This document shows positions 63,843 through 64,000 of a stretch of 64,000 nucleotides of DNA, one piece after another. The DNA lies in contig NZ_VLLN01000011.1 in the NCBI RefSeq assembly GCF_007830735.1, forward strand, positions 62,001-126,000, in the 5' to 3' direction. The notes under the pieces are model-generated. The model had not been told where the DNA came from, did not search any database, and saw only the letters and a list, made by a program, of their open reading frames with translations. Numbering within the stretch: the first letter of the stretch is position 1; every line of letters starts with the position of its first letter. This stretch comes from Geobacter argillaceus. Its GTDB lineage: Bacteria > Desulfobacterota > Desulfuromonadia > Geobacterales > DSM-12255. The position numbers and the translations under genes were made by a program.

Positions 63843-64000
63843 AGCTGCTGCTGGATACCCATCTCCTGCTCTGGGCCGCCGGAGATCCGGACAGGCTTTC
63901 CGACGCTGCCAGAGGGATGCTGAAGGATGACGCCAATATCCTCTACTTTAGCCCGGCCAGCATCTGGGAGATCGTCATCAAAAAAGGGTTGGGTCGTGAC
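63839..64000 (+). CDS. PIN-domain toxin (VapC type), cut by the window end
   Basis: 54 codons visible: MKLLLDTHLLLWAAGDPDRLS then ILYFSPASIWEIVIKKGLG. LLDTH is the first acidic site of PIN nucleases and SPASIWEI the second. VapC-type toxins cut tRNA or rRNA. It forms a module with the preceding antitoxin. Confidence 0.9.
   Translation, partial: MKLLLDTHLLLWAAGDPDRLSDAARGMLKDDANILYFSPASIWEIVIKKGLGRD

Overview
The window looks like the chromosome of a Geobacter-type bacterium (Desulfuromonadota, order Geobacterales). The basis is multihaem c-type cytochromes beside a type II secretion cluster, sigma-54 promoters with NtrC/AcoR-type activators, several SPASM radical SAM enzymes and a pyrR-pyrB-pyrC-carA pyrimidine cluster. 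The species is not certain. There are no rRNA, tRNA, CRISPR or intact insertion-sequence genes that I can see.

Region 1 (1-8438, minus strand) is a mycofactocin operon read leftwards from a clear sigma-54 promoter at 8421-8438. Its order is mftA (35-residue precursor ending IDGICGVY), mftB, mftC, an OYE-family flavoprotein, FixB/EtfA, FixC/ETF-quinone oxidoreductase, FixX ferredoxin, FixA/EtfB and mftF (cut by the window start). A complete electron-transfer-flavoprotein module therefore sits inside the cofactor operon. Its likely role (inference) is to pass electrons from reduced mycofactocin to the quinone pool.

Region 2 (8645-30491) is an alcohol-oxidation island. It holds three iron-type alcohol dehydrogenases; the first two resemble the nicotinoprotein methanol:NDMA oxidoreductases associated with mycofactocin. 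ADH1 has a divergent LysR regulator. ADH2 lies in an apparent sigma-54 operon with a MoxR ATPase, a CoxE-like VWA protein and a PAS histidine kinase. ADH3 lies in a sigma-54 operon with a PAS kinase and an NtrC-type regulator, followed by a second SPASM radical SAM enzyme. Divergent from ADH3 is a sigma-54 promoter for an outer-membrane porin, a DUF4242 protein, an AmiS/UreI-like membrane protein and small envelope proteins. An AcoR-like activator is divergent from an aldehyde dehydrogenase. Four of the sigma-54 promoters (mft, ADH2, ADH3, porin) share a dyad (AAAC-N3/4-GTTT type) 5-7 bp upstream of the -24 element, which suggests one regulon.

Region 3 (30610-36207) has a ribbon-helix-helix protein with a third SPASM radical SAM enzyme, a polyprenol-phosphate mannosyltransferase-like glycosyltransferase, and an NHL beta-propeller lipoprotein with four-haem and eight-haem cytochromes.

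Region 4 (36243-51239) is a type II secretion/type IV pilus-like operon: gspF, gspE, pilM, pilN, pilO, a pilP/gspC-like gene, a secretin fused to a cohesin domain, and two pseudopilins. It is followed by ftsE, ftsX, an EnvC-like gene, ctpA, and a secreted cohesin/dockerin-like protein carrying a DNA tandem repeat.

Region 5 (51251-64000) is housekeeping: yhbY, lepA, lepB, a lipoprotein, a four-S1-domain protein, a pentapeptide-repeat protein, pyrR, pyrB, pyrC and carA. These are followed by a PflA/AmrS-type radical SAM enzyme and two toxin-antitoxin modules, the last cut by the window end. A paired-hairpin repetitive element occurs at 2252, 6896 and 59019, with a half copy at 60387.
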